Source of the DNA: Ignavibacteriota bacterium
Lineage (GTDB): Bacteria; Bacteroidota; Ignavibacteria; SZUA-365
NCBI GenBank assembly: GCA_016218045.1
Contig: JACRFB010000042.1
Span: 1 to 48,418 of the forward strand
Reading direction: 5' to 3'
Length of the DNA stretch: 48,418 bases
Numbering within the stretch: position 1 is the first letter of the stretch; every line of letters starts with the position of its first letter. Made by a program: the position numbers and the translations under genes. The notes below the pieces were generated by a model, which saw only the letters and a list, made by a program, of their open reading frames with translations, was not told where the DNA came from and made no database searches. This document shows, piece by piece, positions 35,797 to 46,325 of the stretch.

Positions 35797-38201
35797 TGCA
35801 GCGCCTCCGCATCGTGATCTTCGGCGCGGTGCAGGGCGTCGGCTTCCGCCCCTTTGTCTATCGGCTCGCGACGGAGCTGGCCCTCGCCGGCTGGGTGCGC
35901 AACACGTCGCAGGGCGTGGTGATCGAAGCCGATGGCGGCGATGGTCCGCTGCGCGCCTTCCTCACGCGTCTGCGCACGGATCTGCCGCCGCGCGCTTTCA
36001 TCCAGAGCTTCGAAAACACCTGGCTCGACGCTGCGGGCTACGCCGGCTTCGACATCCGCGACAGTGACACGTCGGGCGCACCCACGGCGCTGATCCTGCC
36101 CGACATCGCCCCGTGTCCCGACTGCCTCGCGGAAATGTTCGATCCGGCGGACCGGCGGCACCTGTACCCCTTCACCAACTGCACGAACTGCGGTCCGCGC
36201 TACACCATCATCGACGCGCTGCCCTACGACCGCGCATCCACGTCGATGCGCGGATTCACGATGTGTGCGCGCTGCGAGGCCGAGTATCACGATCCGGCAA
36301 ACAGGCGCTTCCATGCGCAGCCCAACGCGTGTCCCGACTGCGGACCGGTCCTCTCGCTGCACGACGCCGAGGGCCGTCCGCTCGCTTCGGCGCGCGAGGC
36401 GCTGCTCCACGCCGCGGACGCCCTGCGCGACGGCCGCATCGTGGCGGTGAAAGGTGTGGGTGGATTCCACCTCATGACCGATGCGCGCAACACCGAGGCT
36501 GTTCTGCGCCTGCGCGCCCGCAAACACCGCGAGGAGAAACCACTCGCGGTGATGTTCCCCTCCATCGAATCCGTCCGGCAGTGGTGTGATATCACCACGC
36601 AGGAGGAACTGCTCCTTACCGCCCCCGAAGCGCCGATTGTTCTCGTAGCGACGCGTACAGACATACCTCACACAGCGAGGAGTGTAGGGAAGAAACTATT
36701 CGTGCAAGATACCGCTGAGACGTCGATCGCGTTCCCCGCCTCTCTACTCCCTACTCCCCACTCCCCACTCGATGCGATAGCGCCGAACAATCCGACGCTC
36801 GGCGCCATGCTGCCCTCGTCGCCGTTGCACGCGATACTGCTGCGTGAGTTGGATTCTCCAGTGATCGCCACAAGCGGGAATATTTCGGACGAACCGATCT
36901 GCATCGACAACGACGAGGCCGTCGCGCGCCTGCACGGTGTAGCCGATCTGTTCCTCGTGCACAACAGGCCGATACGCAGGCATGTGGACGATTCGATCGC
37001 GCGCATCATCGACGGGCGCGAGATGCTGCTGCGGCGCGCGCGCGGCTATGCGCCGCTGCCTGTTGTGGTGTCCGGCCTGACCGCGCAGGTTCTGGCGCTC
37101 GGCGCGCATCAGAAAAACACGGTTGCGCTCGCCATGGGCGGCAACGTGTTCGTGAGCCAGCACATCGGCGATCTCTCCACTCTGGAAGCACACACGGCTT
37201 TTACACGTGTGCGGAACGACATGCTCGATCTGTACGGCGCGCACCCGGAACAGGTCGTCTGCGATCTGCATCCCGACTACCATTCCACACATGCGGCCGA
37301 CGCCGGGGATCTACCCGTCGCGCGCATACAGCATCACGCGGCGCATGTGGCCGCGTGTAAAGCCGAGAACGGACTTGCGGGACCGGTGCTCGGTGTTGCG
37401 TGGGACGGGACGGGCCTGGGTATCGACGACACGATCTGGGGCGGCGAGTTCCTGCGAATGGACGACGCGGGCTGGAGCCGCCTCGCGACGTTGCGCGGTT
37501 TCCCCCTGCCGGGAGGTGACGCCGCGTCCCGTGAACCCCGCCGCGCCGCGCTGGGGCTGCTCTACGCGATGTCGGGCGAAGACGCCTTCACCGCGCCGCA
37601 TTTGCGCGATGTTTTTACGCCGGACGAAACTGCGATGCTGCGTTCGATGCTGTTACAGGAGCGGAACACCCCGCAGACACACAGCGCCGGACGCCTCTTC
37701 GACGCCATCGCTTCGCTGCTGCATCTGCGGCAGCGCTGCGCCTTTGAAGGGCAGGCGGCCATGGAACTCGAGTTTCTCGCCGCGGAGACCGAGGCCGCGC
37801 CGTATCCGTTCGAACTGCGGGAAAACAAAGGAGCAGAGGATCCGATTATCGGTGATGGCGACACGGCACGGCCGCGCTGGATACTCGACTGGGAAATGAT
37901 GCTGCGCGGCATACTCGCCGATCTCGACACGGACAGGGATAGATCCGCCATTGCGGCCGCGTTCCACGCGACACTTGCCGATATGATCGTTGCCGTGGCG
38001 CGTGCTGTGGCTCTGCCGCGCGTGCTGCTCAGCGGCGGGTGTTTTCAGAATCGTCTCCTCAGCGAACTGACCATCAGCCGCCTGCGCGGCGCCGGCTTCC
38101 AGCCCTATTGGCATCAGCGCATTCCGCCGAACGACGGCTGCATCGCGCTGGGGCAGGCAGTGCTTGGATCTGCTGCGCGTGTGAGAATCGATTTGACGTG
38201 A
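35796..38201 (+). CDS. hypF: Carbamoyltransferase HypF, with a repeat-derived insertion
   Basis: An 801-residue enzyme that makes the cyanide ligand precursor of the [NiFe] site from carbamoyl phosphate and transfers the carbamoyl group to HypE. Domains in order: acylphosphatase (1-90, GAVQGVGFRPFVYRLA), two zinc fingers (107-185, CPDC, CTNC, CARC, CPDC), YrdC-like (about 195-380) and Kae1-like carbamoyltransferase (about 390-795, VCDLHPDYHSTHAA and GLGIDDTIWGGEF). Between IVLVATR (about 282) and IAPNNPTLGAMLPSSPLH the linker is about 30 residues longer than usual and includes LLPTPHSPL, encoded by a GGGAGTD-type heptamer repeat. The reading frame is kept and the core motifs are intact, so it is probably active. 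Coupled to hypA. Confidence 0.94.
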   Translation: MQRLRIVIFGAVQGVGFRPFVYRLATELALAGWVRNTSQGVVIEADGGDGPLRAFLTRLRTDLPPRAFIQSFENTWLDAAGYAGFDIRDSDTSGAPTALILPDIAPCPDCLAEMFDPADRRHLYPFTNCTNCGPRYTIIDALPYDRASTSMRGFTMCARCEAEYHDPANRRFHAQPNACPDCGPVLSLHDAEGRPLASAREALLHAADALRDGRIVAVKGVGGFHLMTDARNTEAVLRLRARKHREEKPLAVMFPSIESVRQWCDITTQEELLLTAPEAPIVLVATRTDIPHTARSVGKKLFVQDTAETSIAFPASLLPTPHSPLDAIAPNNPTLGAMLPSSPLHAILLRELDSPVIATSGNISDEPICIDNDEAVARLHGVADLFLVHNRPIRRHVDDSIARIIDGREMLLRRARGYAPLPVVVSGLTAQVLALGAHQKNTVALAMGGNVFVSQHIGDLSTLEAHTAFTRVRNDMLDLYGAHPEQVVCDLHPDYHSTHAADAGDLPVARIQHHAAHVAACKAENGLAGPVLGVAWDGTGLGIDDTIWGGEFLRMDDAGWSRLATLRGFPLPGGDAASREPRRAALGLLYAMSGEDAFTAPHLRDVFTPDETAMLRSMLLQERNTPQTHSAGRLFDAIASLLHLRQRCAFEGQAAMELEFLAAETEAAPYPFELRENKGAEDPIIGDGDTARPRWILDWEMMLRGILADLDTDRDRSAIAAAFHATLADMIVAVARAVALPRVLLSGGCFQNRLLSELTISRLRGAGFQPYWHQRIPPNDGCIALGQAVLGSAARVRIDLT
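36746..36772 (-). repeat. GGGAGTD heptamer repeat inside hypF
   Basis: The plus strand reads CTACTCCCTACTCCCCACTC followed by CCCACTC, that is, about four reverse-complement heptamers of the intergenic family seen at 24.2 and 33.45 kb. Twenty-seven bases keep the frame and encode nine residues of a linker in the YrdC-like domain. Confidence 0.75.
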
Positions 38202-38529
38202 TGGATCTGTTGAGTGTGGAAGGTAGCAACGTGGAAAGTTGAAGGGGAAAGAGGGAAGGGGGAAGGGGGAAGAGGGAAGAGGGAAGGGGCGGAATGCGTT
38301 TTTCACACCGTCATTGCTTCGTGTATTCGCGCCGCGCTGCGCAATCCCATGAGCCCCGGAGGGGCGGCATTCACCAACCCACACCGTGAGAAGTCTGCTG
38401 CGCGCCACGCGATCCCACCTTCCACTTTCCCCGGCCCCCGCCCACTTTCCACTTTGCTACCTTCCACTTTCCACATTCCATTGACCCAACTACCCTCCAT
38501 CACCTAACTTGCACAAAACGGACCCCACC
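38202..38529. repeat. Spacer between hypF and hypC, mostly repeat words
   Basis: AAAGTRGN-type words (38216-38245), a purine-rich stretch of GGGAAGAG/GGGGAAG words (38240-38288), then reverse-complement CCACTTTGCTAC words (38420-38480). About 130 bp in the middle (38290-38418) show no feature. The two hyp gene pairs may therefore be separate transcripts or one long one. Confidence 0.7.
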
Positions 38530-38784
38530 ATGTGCCTCGCGATACCAGGAAAAATTCTTTCGATCGACACAGCCGCCGCGCCGGTGATGGGGGCGGTGGA
38601 TTTTGCCGGCATCCGCAAGGATGTGTGCCTCGAGTGGCTGCCCGAAGCGCGGGTGGGGGATTACGTGATCGTGCATGTGGGATTTGCACTGAGCATAGTG
38701 GACGAAGAAGAGGCCCGCGCCACACTCGAGCTGCTTCGCGAGATGGGCGAGATGCCGGAAGAGAGCGCGGGTCCGCCGTCGTGA
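38530..38784 (+). CDS. hypC: Hydrogenase maturation chaperone HypC
   Basis: An 84-residue HypC. The N-terminal MCLAIPGK with the functional C2 is diagnostic; the rest ([20 protein letters not shown] and [20 protein letters not shown]) is a small OB-like barrel. It carries iron with its CO/CN ligands between HypD and the hydrogenase large subunit. The stop overlaps the GTG start of hypD. Confidence 0.95.
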   Translation: MCLAIPGKILSIDTAAAPVMGAVDFAGIRKDVCLEWLPEARVGDYVIVHVGFALSIVDEEEARATLELLREMGEMPEESAGPPS

Positions 38785-39878
38785 AACATGTGGACGAGTA
38801 TCGTGACGCCGGCGCCGCGCAGGCGCTCGCACGCCGCCTGAAGTCCGTGACAACACAGCCGTGGACCATCATGGAAATCTGTGGTGGTCAGACCCACGCG
38901 ATCGCCCGCTACGGCCTCGAGGATCTGCTGCCGCGCGAGATCACGCTGGTGCACGGCCCGGGCTGCCCCGTGTGTGTGACACCGCTCGAGACACTCGACC
39001 GCGCCATGGCCATCGCCGCGCTGCCCGGCGTGATCTTTACGTCCTTCGGCGACATGCTGCGTGTGCCCGGATCCACGACCGATCTACTCGCCGTCCGCGC
39101 GGAAGGAGGCGACGTGCGCATGGTCTATTCACCTCTGGACGCGTTGCGGCTTGCGGAGGAAAATCCGGATCGGGAGGTCGTTTTTTTTGCCGTCGGCTTC
39201 GAGACCACCGCGCCTGCCAACGTGATGGCGGTGAAGACAGCCGCCGCGCGTGGCATCCGGAACTTTTCGATCCTGTCGTCACACGTGCTGGTGCCCCCGG
39301 CCATAGACGCCATCCTTTCCTCTCCGGACAACCGCGTGCAGGCCTTCCTCGCCGCGGGTCACGTATGTACGGTGATGGGCCTCAACGAATACCATCCCCT
39401 CGCGGCGCGTCACGGCGCGCCCATCGTGGTCACGGGTTTTGAGCCGGTGGACATTCTCCGCGGCCTGCTGCGCGCCGTCGAATTGCTCGAGGCGCGCGAG
39501 GCGCGTGTCGACAATGCCTATGCGCGGTCGGTGCGCGAGGAGGGGAATCCCGCCGCGCGCGCGCTGCTGGCCGACATGTGCGACGTGTATAATGCCGCGT
39601 GGCGCGGCATCGGCACGATTCCGCGGAGCGGATACCGGCTGCGCGAGGCCTTCGCGTCCTTCGATGCGGCGCTGCGATTTTCTGTCGACACGGTGACCGC
39701 CGCCGAATCGCCCCTGTGTATCGCGGGCGACATTCTGCGCGGCAATCGTCTGCCCGCGCAGTGCTCCGCCTTCGCCACACACTGCACACCCGAACATCCG
39801 CTCGGCGCGCCCATGGTGTCGTCGGAGGGTGTCTGTGCCGCGTATTACCGGTTCCGGCGCGGATCAGCGCAAGAGTAA
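38781..39878 (+). CDS. hypD: Hydrogenase maturation Fe-S protein HypD
   Basis: A 365-residue HypD, the scaffold with a [4Fe-4S] cluster on which the Fe(CO)(CN)2 group is built with HypC, HypE and HypF. Conserved motifs: [45 protein letters not shown] and the C-terminal [16 protein letters not shown] with [16 protein letters not shown]. The GTG at 38781 (overlapping hypC's TGA) is chosen; a longer reading in the same frame crosses hypC. The 3' end overlaps the convergent secreted-protein gene by 15 bp. hypE and hypB are outside the window. Confidence 0.95.
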   Translation: MKHVDEYRDAGAAQALARRLKSVTTQPWTIMEICGGQTHAIARYGLEDLLPREITLVHGPGCPVCVTPLETLDRAMAIAALPGVIFTSFGDMLRVPGSTTDLLAVRAEGGDVRMVYSPLDALRLAEENPDREVVFFAVGFETTAPANVMAVKTAAARGIRNFSILSSHVLVPPAIDAILSSPDNRVQAFLAAGHVCTVMGLNEYHPLAARHGAPIVVTGFEPVDILRGLLRAVELLEAREARVDNAYARSVREEGNPAARALLADMCDVYNAAWRGIGTIPRSGYRLREAFASFDAALRFSVDTVTAAESPLCIAGDILRGNRLPAQCSAFATHCTPEHPLGAPMVSSEGVCAAYYRFRRGSAQE

Positions 39879-42800
39879 CGGGCGTTCCACGCTGCTCTCC
39901 GAAGTCTGCGCACGCACGAAGTACAACCCGGACGGCAGACCCGTGAGGACCGCATGAATTTGAAGATCGGCACCAGTAGCCATTCCGTCGAAAATGAGTT
40001 GAAGCTCCTTTCCATCCAGAGTCACCAGTGACAGTCGTACATGCCGTGGTGATGCCATGCGGCACTTGAGCGTCACACTTCCGTCAGAGGGATTGGGATA
40101 CGGAACAGCAAGTTCCAGATCATCAGGTGGCGTCGCAAGGGAACCATGAGGTAAGGTGGTGACACCTGTATCGGTGATCAATGAAATACAGACGCGTGGC
40201 TTCGTGTCCTGATAATCGACCCATGACACGATCGCTTGCCCGGGAACGTGTGCAATGATATTTGCGCTTTCAGGTTGGTTCCGCCCGGGACAGATGACCC
40301 GGGCCGAGTCGCCGAATACCCGGCGCCCGTACTTGTCAATCCACTGAATGTATAATCCGCCGGTGAGTCCACGCGACCAGGTGATGAACGCTCCCCCGCT
40401 TCCGTCGGGGCACACCGTGTGATCCTTGCCGCTGTTGTTGTACACGGAGACGAGAGTACCGGTCGTTCCCCACGGACGGTCGCCGGTCCGCGTGATTTTG
40501 TGCAGCACCGCGGGGTTATCAACAACAGTGATGCAGCCACCCTCGCCGTCGATGCACGTACGCGTGTGCGAGTAGCTGGTCGCAATGAGACCTGGATCCG
40601 ACAACACCTGGCCCTGCTCGCCCAACAGTCGTTCTCCCATCGCGTTGAGCCGCTGCAGCGTGGTCTTTCCTTCCTCGTCACGAAATGTGACGTATACTCC
40701 CCCTGCCGCATCCGATACCGCTGTTACTTCCACGAACAAGCCGGGACTCGCGCAAGGGACGCCGCGTGGATTCCACTGCAGAATCCCGTCCGCGCTGACA
40801 CGCTGAGCGAATACTCCCGCTGCGCCCTGCGTTTCGTTCCAACAGATCATGGCACCTCCTGATCCATCAGGCACAATCGCATAGCCGATACCTGTCGCTC
40901 CCTTCACCGTGGAAAGAGACACGCCGCTGTCTCCCCACATGCGTTCGCCCTGCGCATCGAGGCGCTGCGCGCGTGTATCGGCGCATGCAATGATGACGCC
41001 TCCGGCGCCGTCGCTGATGGCACACGCTGCGACGATTCCGAGATTGGCGACGGATACGCCGCTTCCGCTCCACAGAGGCGAACCGTTTTCATCGAATTTT
41101 TGGGCGAGGGTTGCACGCGAGGCCGCCCAGCACACAATCGGTTCCATGCCGCACCCGCTGGCCAGCACTGGTTGAAATTGATCGCCTGTGCGGGGACCAG
41201 ACACCCGCACTCCGTTCGACATCCACACGGGGCGTCCCTGCGGTGTCAGTTTTTGGATGTACACATTGTCGGTACCGGCAGTGCGTTTGTCGTTCCAGGC
41301 GAGATACACCCCGCCTGCTCCATCCGTTTTGCTGTCGGTGAACACAGATCCCCATGGTGCGGCAGTGTCGCTGATGACTCGGCCACACGGGATTACAGCG
41401 GTCTCATGCTGAAATTGCTCTGAGATCTCCGTGCTGCTTGAGACGGTATTGCCTTCCAGCATGCTCTCCGCGGATATGGTTCTCTCCGGGAAGGTATCGC
41501 CATACTGCCGTGCGAGATGCACCTGTGTCGGATCCACTTTCGACGAGGGCGCGGTTGCCGCGGCCGTGGGGACTCGGGGCAGGAAGAGTGATGCCGTGTG
41601 GAGGGTTGGGTAGCTTGGATCGTCACTGTGATCCGTCCATGCCAGGATGGCGGTACCCGTCCGACAGAGTATGATGCGCGGCCATTTTGTGAGACCGGCC
41701 GATGCCGTTACCACCAGACCCGAATCGCCGCAGCGCTGTTCGCCGCGCCTGTCCAGCCACTGCGCAAAGATTGTCCGCTTGTCGAGTGCAGTCCAAAGAC
41801 ATAGTGCGCCACCCATGCCATCGGCACAGATTCCATGCGAGGTGAGGAGTCCGCCCGCAGGGGTGACAATTTCACCCTCGGTATTCCAGCGGTGAGTGCC
41901 ATCCGGACCGATCTTGTGTACGACAAGAGTCCCGGTCGTATCACTGCGCCGAAGAAAAAGCAGCACGCCGCCATTACCATCGGAACACATATTTCTCTCG
42001 AATGAATGACCGGCGAGGCGCAGACCTTTCGATCCACACGTGATTCTCCCCGCGTTGTCGACATGCTGGAGAATGACGCCGTTGTTCTCCTCCATCCAGG
42101 AGACAAAAACGCCAAAGTTGCCGTCGGACACTGCGCGCAGCAGAAAACGCAGCGTGGGACGAACGCTGAGCTGCACCCCGGTTCCCCGCCAATACAATGT
42201 TCCGGATCGACTGATGTGTTGCACATACGACTGGGATGGCTCCGCACGCGAGGACGGTTCGGTCCAGCATGCAAACACACCGCCGAATCCATCATCGACC
42301 ACATCAAATTCCTCGGTCTCGACAAACGCACGGCGCGGACTGAGGCGAATGCCCTTTGGTCCCCACAGCAGTCGGCCGTCGGCGGAAACCCGCTGCACGA
42401 CGGGGCTGTAATTGTCCCGCCACGCAAGTACCACTCCTCCATCGGGGTGTGGATGCAGCACGGGTTCAAAATCGGATTCAGGGGTGCTGCGTGGTATACG
42501 GATACCACCTTGTGCCCACAGGGCGGTGCCTGTCGAATCGAGCCGCTGCAGGTACAGGGAGGCCGATCCCTGCCACACGACGTAATGGGTGGCGTCTGAT
42601 CCTGTCACAATCGACGCATTGCTCTGCGATCCGGCCGCAGCCAGGGAGAGGCGCACTCCGAGCGGCTGCCACAATGGTGTCGCCGCGGATCCAACCCGTT
42701 GCGCGTACATCTGCCACAGGTCGCTGTCGCGCCTGTCGCTCCACACCACAAGCGCACCGCCTCGTCCGTCGGGGCAGAGTTGCGGAAGCAAGGTTGTGAC

Positions 42801-42920
42801 CTTCCCACTGAAGTGGGCTATCCGCGCGGAGACGCCGAGCACCTGGCTTGCAGCGGACGTCGCTGCCATACAGAGGAGCGCAGCGCACAGGGCTGCCGCA
42901 CAAAGGTGTGTACGCCCCAT
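39864..42920 (-). CDS. Large secreted repeat protein with T9SS sorting domain
   Basis: A 1018-residue exported protein. The signal peptide is [29 protein letters not shown] at 42920 has GGGAGG upstream and is preferred to in-frame ATGs at 42959 and 43130. The body is a series of about 50-60-residue beta repeats with the recurring pattern 'DG.GG..v.W.D.R' and 'vQrld..G..lW...G', expected to form propeller blades. The last 90 residues ([15 protein letters not shown] ... [19 protein letters not shown]) are a Por/T9SS C-terminal sorting domain, so the protein should cross the outer membrane by type IX secretion and attach to the surface or be released. Function unknown; binding or structural rather than catalytic is most likely. 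The 3' end overlaps hypD by 15 bp. Confidence 0.85.
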   Translation of the reverse strand: MGRTHLCAAALCAALLCMAATSAASQVLGVSARIAHFSGKVTTLLPQLCPDGRGGALVVWSDRRDSDLWQMYAQRVGSAATPLWQPLGVRLSLAAAGSQSNASIVTGSDATHYVVWQGSASLYLQRLDSTGTALWAQGGIRIPRSTPESDFEPVLHPHPDGGVVLAWRDNYSPVVQRVSADGRLLWGPKGIRLSPRRAFVETEEFDVVDDGFGGVFACWTEPSSRAEPSQSYVQHISRSGTLYWRGTGVQLSVRPTLRFLLRAVSDGNFGVFVSWMEENNGVILQHVDNAGRITCGSKGLRLAGHSFERNMCSDGNGGVLLFLRRSDTTGTLVVHKIGPDGTHRWNTEGEIVTPAGGLLTSHGICADGMGGALCLWTALDKRTIFAQWLDRRGEQRCGDSGLVVTASAGLTKWPRIILCRTGTAILAWTDHSDDPSYPTLHTASLFLPRVPTAAATAPSSKVDPTQVHLARQYGDTFPERTISAESMLEGNTVSSSTEISEQFQHETAVIPCGRVISDTAAPWGSVFTDSKTDGAGGVYLAWNDKRTAGTDNVYIQKLTPQGRPVWMSNGVRVSGPRTGDQFQPVLASGCGMEPIVCWAASRATLAQKFDENGSPLWSGSGVSVANLGIVAACAISDGAGGVIIACADTRAQRLDAQGERMWGDSGVSLSTVKGATGIGYAIVPDGSGGAMICWNETQGAAGVFAQRVSADGILQWNPRGVPCASPGLFVEVTAVSDAAGGVYVTFRDEEGKTTLQRLNAMGERLLGEQGQVLSDPGLIATSYSHTRTCIDGEGGCITVVDNPAVLHKITRTGDRPWGTTGTLVSVYNNSGKDHTVCPDGSGGAFITWSRGLTGGLYIQWIDKYGRRVFGDSARVICPGRNQPESANIIAHVPGQAIVSWVDYQDTKPRVCISLITDTGVTTLPHGSLATPPDDLELAVPYPNPSDGSVTLKCRMASPRHVRLSLVTLDGKELQLIFDGMATGADLQIHAVLTGLPSGLYFVRAQTSESSVERPLLLR

Positions 42921-43275
42921 GTCGTGCCTCCCAGCCGAAAAGCGTAGCTGATGTTTCATCGCCGTATGCTTCGTGAGTGATCCCGTCAATCCAATCACAA
43001 TACAATCTGTACTCATGCCGACGCTCCGCAAAACCAATATTGTATAACAGAAGGTAGATAACTCCCAATTGCCGCACAATGATTTTCTTCGGCGGGGTTC
43101 CGTGTCACGGATGACACCCATCGCGCACATCGCGGAGTGAGCGTAGTTTGAAACCGCTCCGCGACTTTACATCTTGTATGTTGTGGTTACGTATGAACAC
43201 ATGGAGCGTTCTCCCACTCGATCTTTATGGTCGCGTTGTACGGAGTAAGGAAGCTCAGAAAGACAAGGAGTCTGC

Positions 43276-44607
43276 ATGACAAGATCTCTCGGTGTCCTCA
43301 CAATATTGTTTTTCATGCTGATCGGGATCTGCAACGCCCAATCCACGGCGCACACGCGGCTCGAATCGATGGGCCGGAAGGGGATTAATCTCGCGAACTG
43401 GCTCGAGGCCGGCTGGCTGGGGTCGGCGTATCCGAATCCGCGCGAGTACACGCGCGAGGATCTCGAGGCCCTTGCCCGCATGGGCTTCCGCACGATCCGT
43501 GTGCCGGTGATCTTCGAATGGATCACCAGCGACGAGCCGCCCTATGGCGAGGTGGTCGACAAAACGCCGTTCGATCTGATCGATTCGGTGGTGGTGCCGG
43601 TGGCCGAGAAGTACAACCTCGTTGTGATACTCGACAATCATCACGGATACGAACTCACCGAGGCGACCTACCTGTCGGACATCCCGCGGCTCTGCGGCAT
43701 GTGGACGGCGCTGGCAAAAAAATACAAACACCTCCCGCCCGAGCGCTATTTCTTCGAACTGCGCAACGAGCCCACCTACGAAATCGAGAACGGACACCTG
43801 CATCAGGTGCAGCAGCAGATCATCGACAGCATACGCGTGGTCGATCAGGACCGCACGCTCATCGTCGGGGCCAACTGGTGGAATGCGGGCGGCAGTCTTG
43901 CCGAATCGGAACCCTACGACGATCCGTCCGAGAACATCATCTACACGTTTCACAATTACGATCCGTTTCCCTTTACACATCAGGGCTTCAGTTGGAGCGG
44001 ACTGCCCACCGGTCCCACGTTCAGCGCGGCCGATCCGGAGGCGGAACCGATTCGCGAGGTCGTGCGCCGCGTGAAGCAGTGGTCCAACCAACACGGCGTG
44101 CCGGTTTTCCTCGGGGAATTCGGTGTGAGCTGGTTTGCGGATGCCGCCAGCCGCTGCGCCTACATCACGTTTATGACCACGCTGATGGCGAACACGGAAA
44201 TACCGTGGCTGTACTGGGATGTCAAACACGGCTACGACGCCTTCGGCATTTTTACCGGCACCGAGGTGCGCGCCGACGAGCTTATCCCCTGTTTCAAGGA
44301 CGCGATGGGACTGACCGTCACCGGCGCCGCCGACGCGCCAGTGGCGCATCGTCTCGTCCTCGGCATCAGTCCGCAGCCCGTGAACGGCAAGGCGCGGGTG
44401 TCGTGTACACTGCCCGCCGCGGCGACGCTGCACCTCACCGTCCACGACCTCTCGGGGCGCGAAGTGGCACGGCTGGCTGCCGGCGAGTATGCGGCCGGGA
44501 CGCTCGAATTCCGCTGGCAGGCAGGGGCGCTGCCGCCGGGCTCATACTTTCTGCGCCTCGACGCGGGCGGACTCCGCGCCGAGCGGCGTGTGCTTGTGAC
44601 ACGATAA
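43276..44607 (+). CDS. GH5 family glycosidase (endoglucanase-like) with T9SS tail
   Basis: A 443-residue secreted glycosidase. Signal peptide MTRSLGVLTILFFMLIGICN then AQ. The GH5 barrel shows RKGINLANWLEAGW, R75 in FRTIRVPVIFEW, H122-H123 in LDNHHGYEL, the acid/base E165 in ELRNEP, H226/Y228 in YTFHNYDP and the nucleophile E281 in VFLGEFG, with W314 region WLYWDVKHGY. It should cleave beta-1,4-linked glucans or mannans. Residues about 355-443 (ISPQPVNGKARVSCTL ... LPPGSYFLRLDAGG) are a T9SS sorting domain. AAGGAG precedes the ATG. The DUF1573 gene follows 42 bp later on the same strand. Confidence 0.93.
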   Translation: MTRSLGVLTILFFMLIGICNAQSTAHTRLESMGRKGINLANWLEAGWLGSAYPNPREYTREDLEALARMGFRTIRVPVIFEWITSDEPPYGEVVDKTPFDLIDSVVVPVAEKYNLVVILDNHHGYELTEATYLSDIPRLCGMWTALAKKYKHLPPERYFFELRNEPTYEIENGHLHQVQQQIIDSIRVVDQDRTLIVGANWWNAGGSLAESEPYDDPSENIIYTFHNYDPFPFTHQGFSWSGLPTGPTFSAADPEAEPIREVVRRVKQWSNQHGVPVFLGEFGVSWFADAASRCAYITFMTTLMANTEIPWLYWDVKHGYDAFGIFTGTEVRADELIPCFKDAMGLTVTGAADAPVAHRLVLGISPQPVNGKARVSCTLPAAATLHLTVHDLSGREVARLAAGEYAAGTLEFRWQAGALPPGSYFLRLDAGGLRAERRVLVTR

Positions 44608-44649
44608 ACACGGCATGTGTATATTTCGAGACACAGGAAAGGACATCCC

Positions 44650-45417
44650 ATGAACCGATACATCCGATATGCCGCTCTGATATTCACGGTGTGTGCGATG
44701 GCGCACGCCCAGACTCCCGCGAAACCGTCCGCGCAGGAGTGTTTCAAGGCGGTCGAGAGTGACTACAACTTCGGGAAGGTGGACGGCGGCGTGCCGGTGA
44801 AACACACCTTCGTCTTCAAAAACACCTGCACGAGCGTGGTGGAAATCGATCAGGTGCGCGCGAGCTGCGGGTGCACGGCGGCCGTGATCAGCGAGAAGTC
44901 GGTGAAGCCCGGCGGCGAGGCCAAAATCGACGTCACGTTTACGCCGCCCAACGGCACGCGCGGAACCGTGAGCAAGACGGTAAGTGTGTACCTGAAGGAC
45001 GCCACGGAGGCGCACACGACGCTGCGTTTCTCGGCCGAAGTGAAAAGCTATTACGACATCGAGCCGCGGAGCTTCCAGCTCCAGGGCGCCGAGGTGGGCG
45101 CGCCCGTCAACGCGCGGGTGACCATGAAAAACACCGGAGAAAAGGATCTGGATGTCCGCAACCTGGTGCTCAGCGTCACCTCGTACAAGGATACGGTGAT
45201 TTCGGGACGCAAGAGCAACATCGCCCTCGTGTCGTCGGGCACAATCCTCACGCCGACCTCGTTCACGCTCAAGCCCGGCGAGACGCGGCCGCTGGAGATA
45301 CAGGTGACGCCGCAGTACCCGGGACAGATCCTCGGTTCGCTGCGCATCAGCACGCTCACCGCCGAGGAGTCCGTGCCCATCACCGGCGTGGTGCAGCAGC
45401 CCTTCATCCGCCGCTGA
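44650..45417 (+). CDS. DUF1573 exported protein (ASPM/Hydin-like Ig repeats)
   Basis: A 255-residue exported protein with signal peptide MNRYIRYAALIFTVCAMAHA. The first domain reads YNFGKVDGGVPVKHTFVFKN, then VRASCGCTAAVISEKSVKPG, the DUF1573 signature including the CGC motif; a second Ig-like domain follows (EVGAPVNARVTMKNTGEKDL). Such proteins are abundant in Bacteroidota and relatives and have no known enzyme activity. ATG at 44650 is supported by AGGAAAGGA; an in-frame start at 44617 would precede the signal peptide. Likely co-transcribed with the GH5 gene. Confidence 0.82.
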   Translation: MNRYIRYAALIFTVCAMAHAQTPAKPSAQECFKAVESDYNFGKVDGGVPVKHTFVFKNTCTSVVEIDQVRASCGCTAAVISEKSVKPGGEAKIDVTFTPPNGTRGTVSKTVSVYLKDATEAHTTLRFSAEVKSYYDIEPRSFQLQGAEVGAPVNARVTMKNTGEKDLDVRNLVLSVTSYKDTVISGRKSNIALVSSGTILTPTSFTLKPGETRPLEIQVTPQYPGQILGSLRISTLTAEESVPITGVVQQPFIRR

Positions 45418-45669
45418 CCGCAAATACCAACGTACCAGCGGCACGGGTCGACGGCTACGATTCGGACGCCGACCGTGTGAAATGGGTGTCACATTTTACA
45501 CGGGGCGTGTTTCTATCCCACAGGAAACCCGGAAGAGCCCTATTATTCTTCTATCGCAGAGAAACAATTTGGGATTTCACCAGTGAATGTGTGCATGCTA
45601 CCAACTACGATCGCGCAGATGCCGCGTGCAACTACGACCCCTCCTTATAAAGCGTATTGAATTGCCAAA

Positions 45670-46269
45670 TCAATCGTGATAATACTCCTTTAGATTCGGT
45701 AATGCCTTCCGAATCCTCTCGATCTCCTGACGGCTGATTGGATTGTTATTGACATCTAATAGCCACAGTCTTTTCAGTTTATGAATGCTATCCGGTAAAA
45801 CTGTTAGATGATTATCACTAAGGGTGAGAACACCCAATCCCTCCATATTGCAGATTTCATCAGGCAAATAGTTCAGGTTATTACTTGAAACACCCAATTC
45901 TATTAAATTCTTGAGCTTTCCGATCTCCGGTGCTATGGTGTCTATGGTATTATTCCGAAAGGCCATCCTTAGCACAGATTGTAGGTCTCCAATAAATGAG
46001 GGAATTGACGTAAGATGTCCCCTTCGCCATAATAATAACTTCATATTAGGCAACAAATTCAATTGAACAGGCAAGGCTGTTGCAGTATCTCCTTCAACAT
46101 CAAGCGTAATCGCACGTTCGGGATACTTCAGTGCCTTTTCAAGAGAGTCGAAGCGAGTGCTATCAGTAGTATGATCTTGATTTGCGAAGTATAGGTTGTT
46201 ATCATCGCAACTCATCATAACCGCTGTGAAGACAAGCGCGAGGACGAGGAGCCCGCTACGAGTATTCAT
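45670..46269 (-). CDS. Leucine-rich repeat lipoprotein
   Basis: A 199-residue lipoprotein with signal MNTRSGLLVLALVFTAVMMSC (C21 lipid-modified) followed by DDNN. The mature part contains about five LRR units (LPNMKLLLWRRGHLTSIPSF, LKNLIELGVSSNNLNYLPDE, MEGLGVLTLSDNHLTVLPDS, LKRLWLLDVNNNPIS), a curved protein-binding surface. Aspartate after the lipid cysteine is compatible with inner or outer membrane depending on the species. The gene is AT-rich compared with neighbours to the left. It is 56 bp downstream of the next leftward gene and may share its transcript. Confidence 0.8.
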   Translation of the reverse strand: MNTRSGLLVLALVFTAVMMSCDDNNLYFANQDHTTDSTRFDSLEKALKYPERAITLDVEGDTATALPVQLNLLPNMKLLLWRRGHLTSIPSFIGDLQSVLRMAFRNNTIDTIAPEIGKLKNLIELGVSSNNLNYLPDEICNMEGLGVLTLSDNHLTVLPDSIHKLKRLWLLDVNNNPISRQEIERIRKALPNLKEYYHD

Positions 46270-46325
46270 GATATTGACTCCTTCTGAGTCCATGCATTTC
46301 CATATATTTCTTCAATAACATCATT

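Noticed and set aside
35160-36671. Long minus-strand frame opposite hypA and hypF
   Set aside because: It is the mirror of GC-rich genes whose products are clearly HypA and HypF; its translation matches no family.
35443-39878. Complete hydrogenase operon
   Set aside because: Only maturation genes hypA, F, C and D are present; no hydrogenase subunit, hypB or hypE lies in the window.
43255-45492. Two long minus-strand frames opposite the GH5 and DUF1573 genes
   Set aside because: Shadows of confidently identified genes with signal peptides and catalytic motifs on the plus strand.
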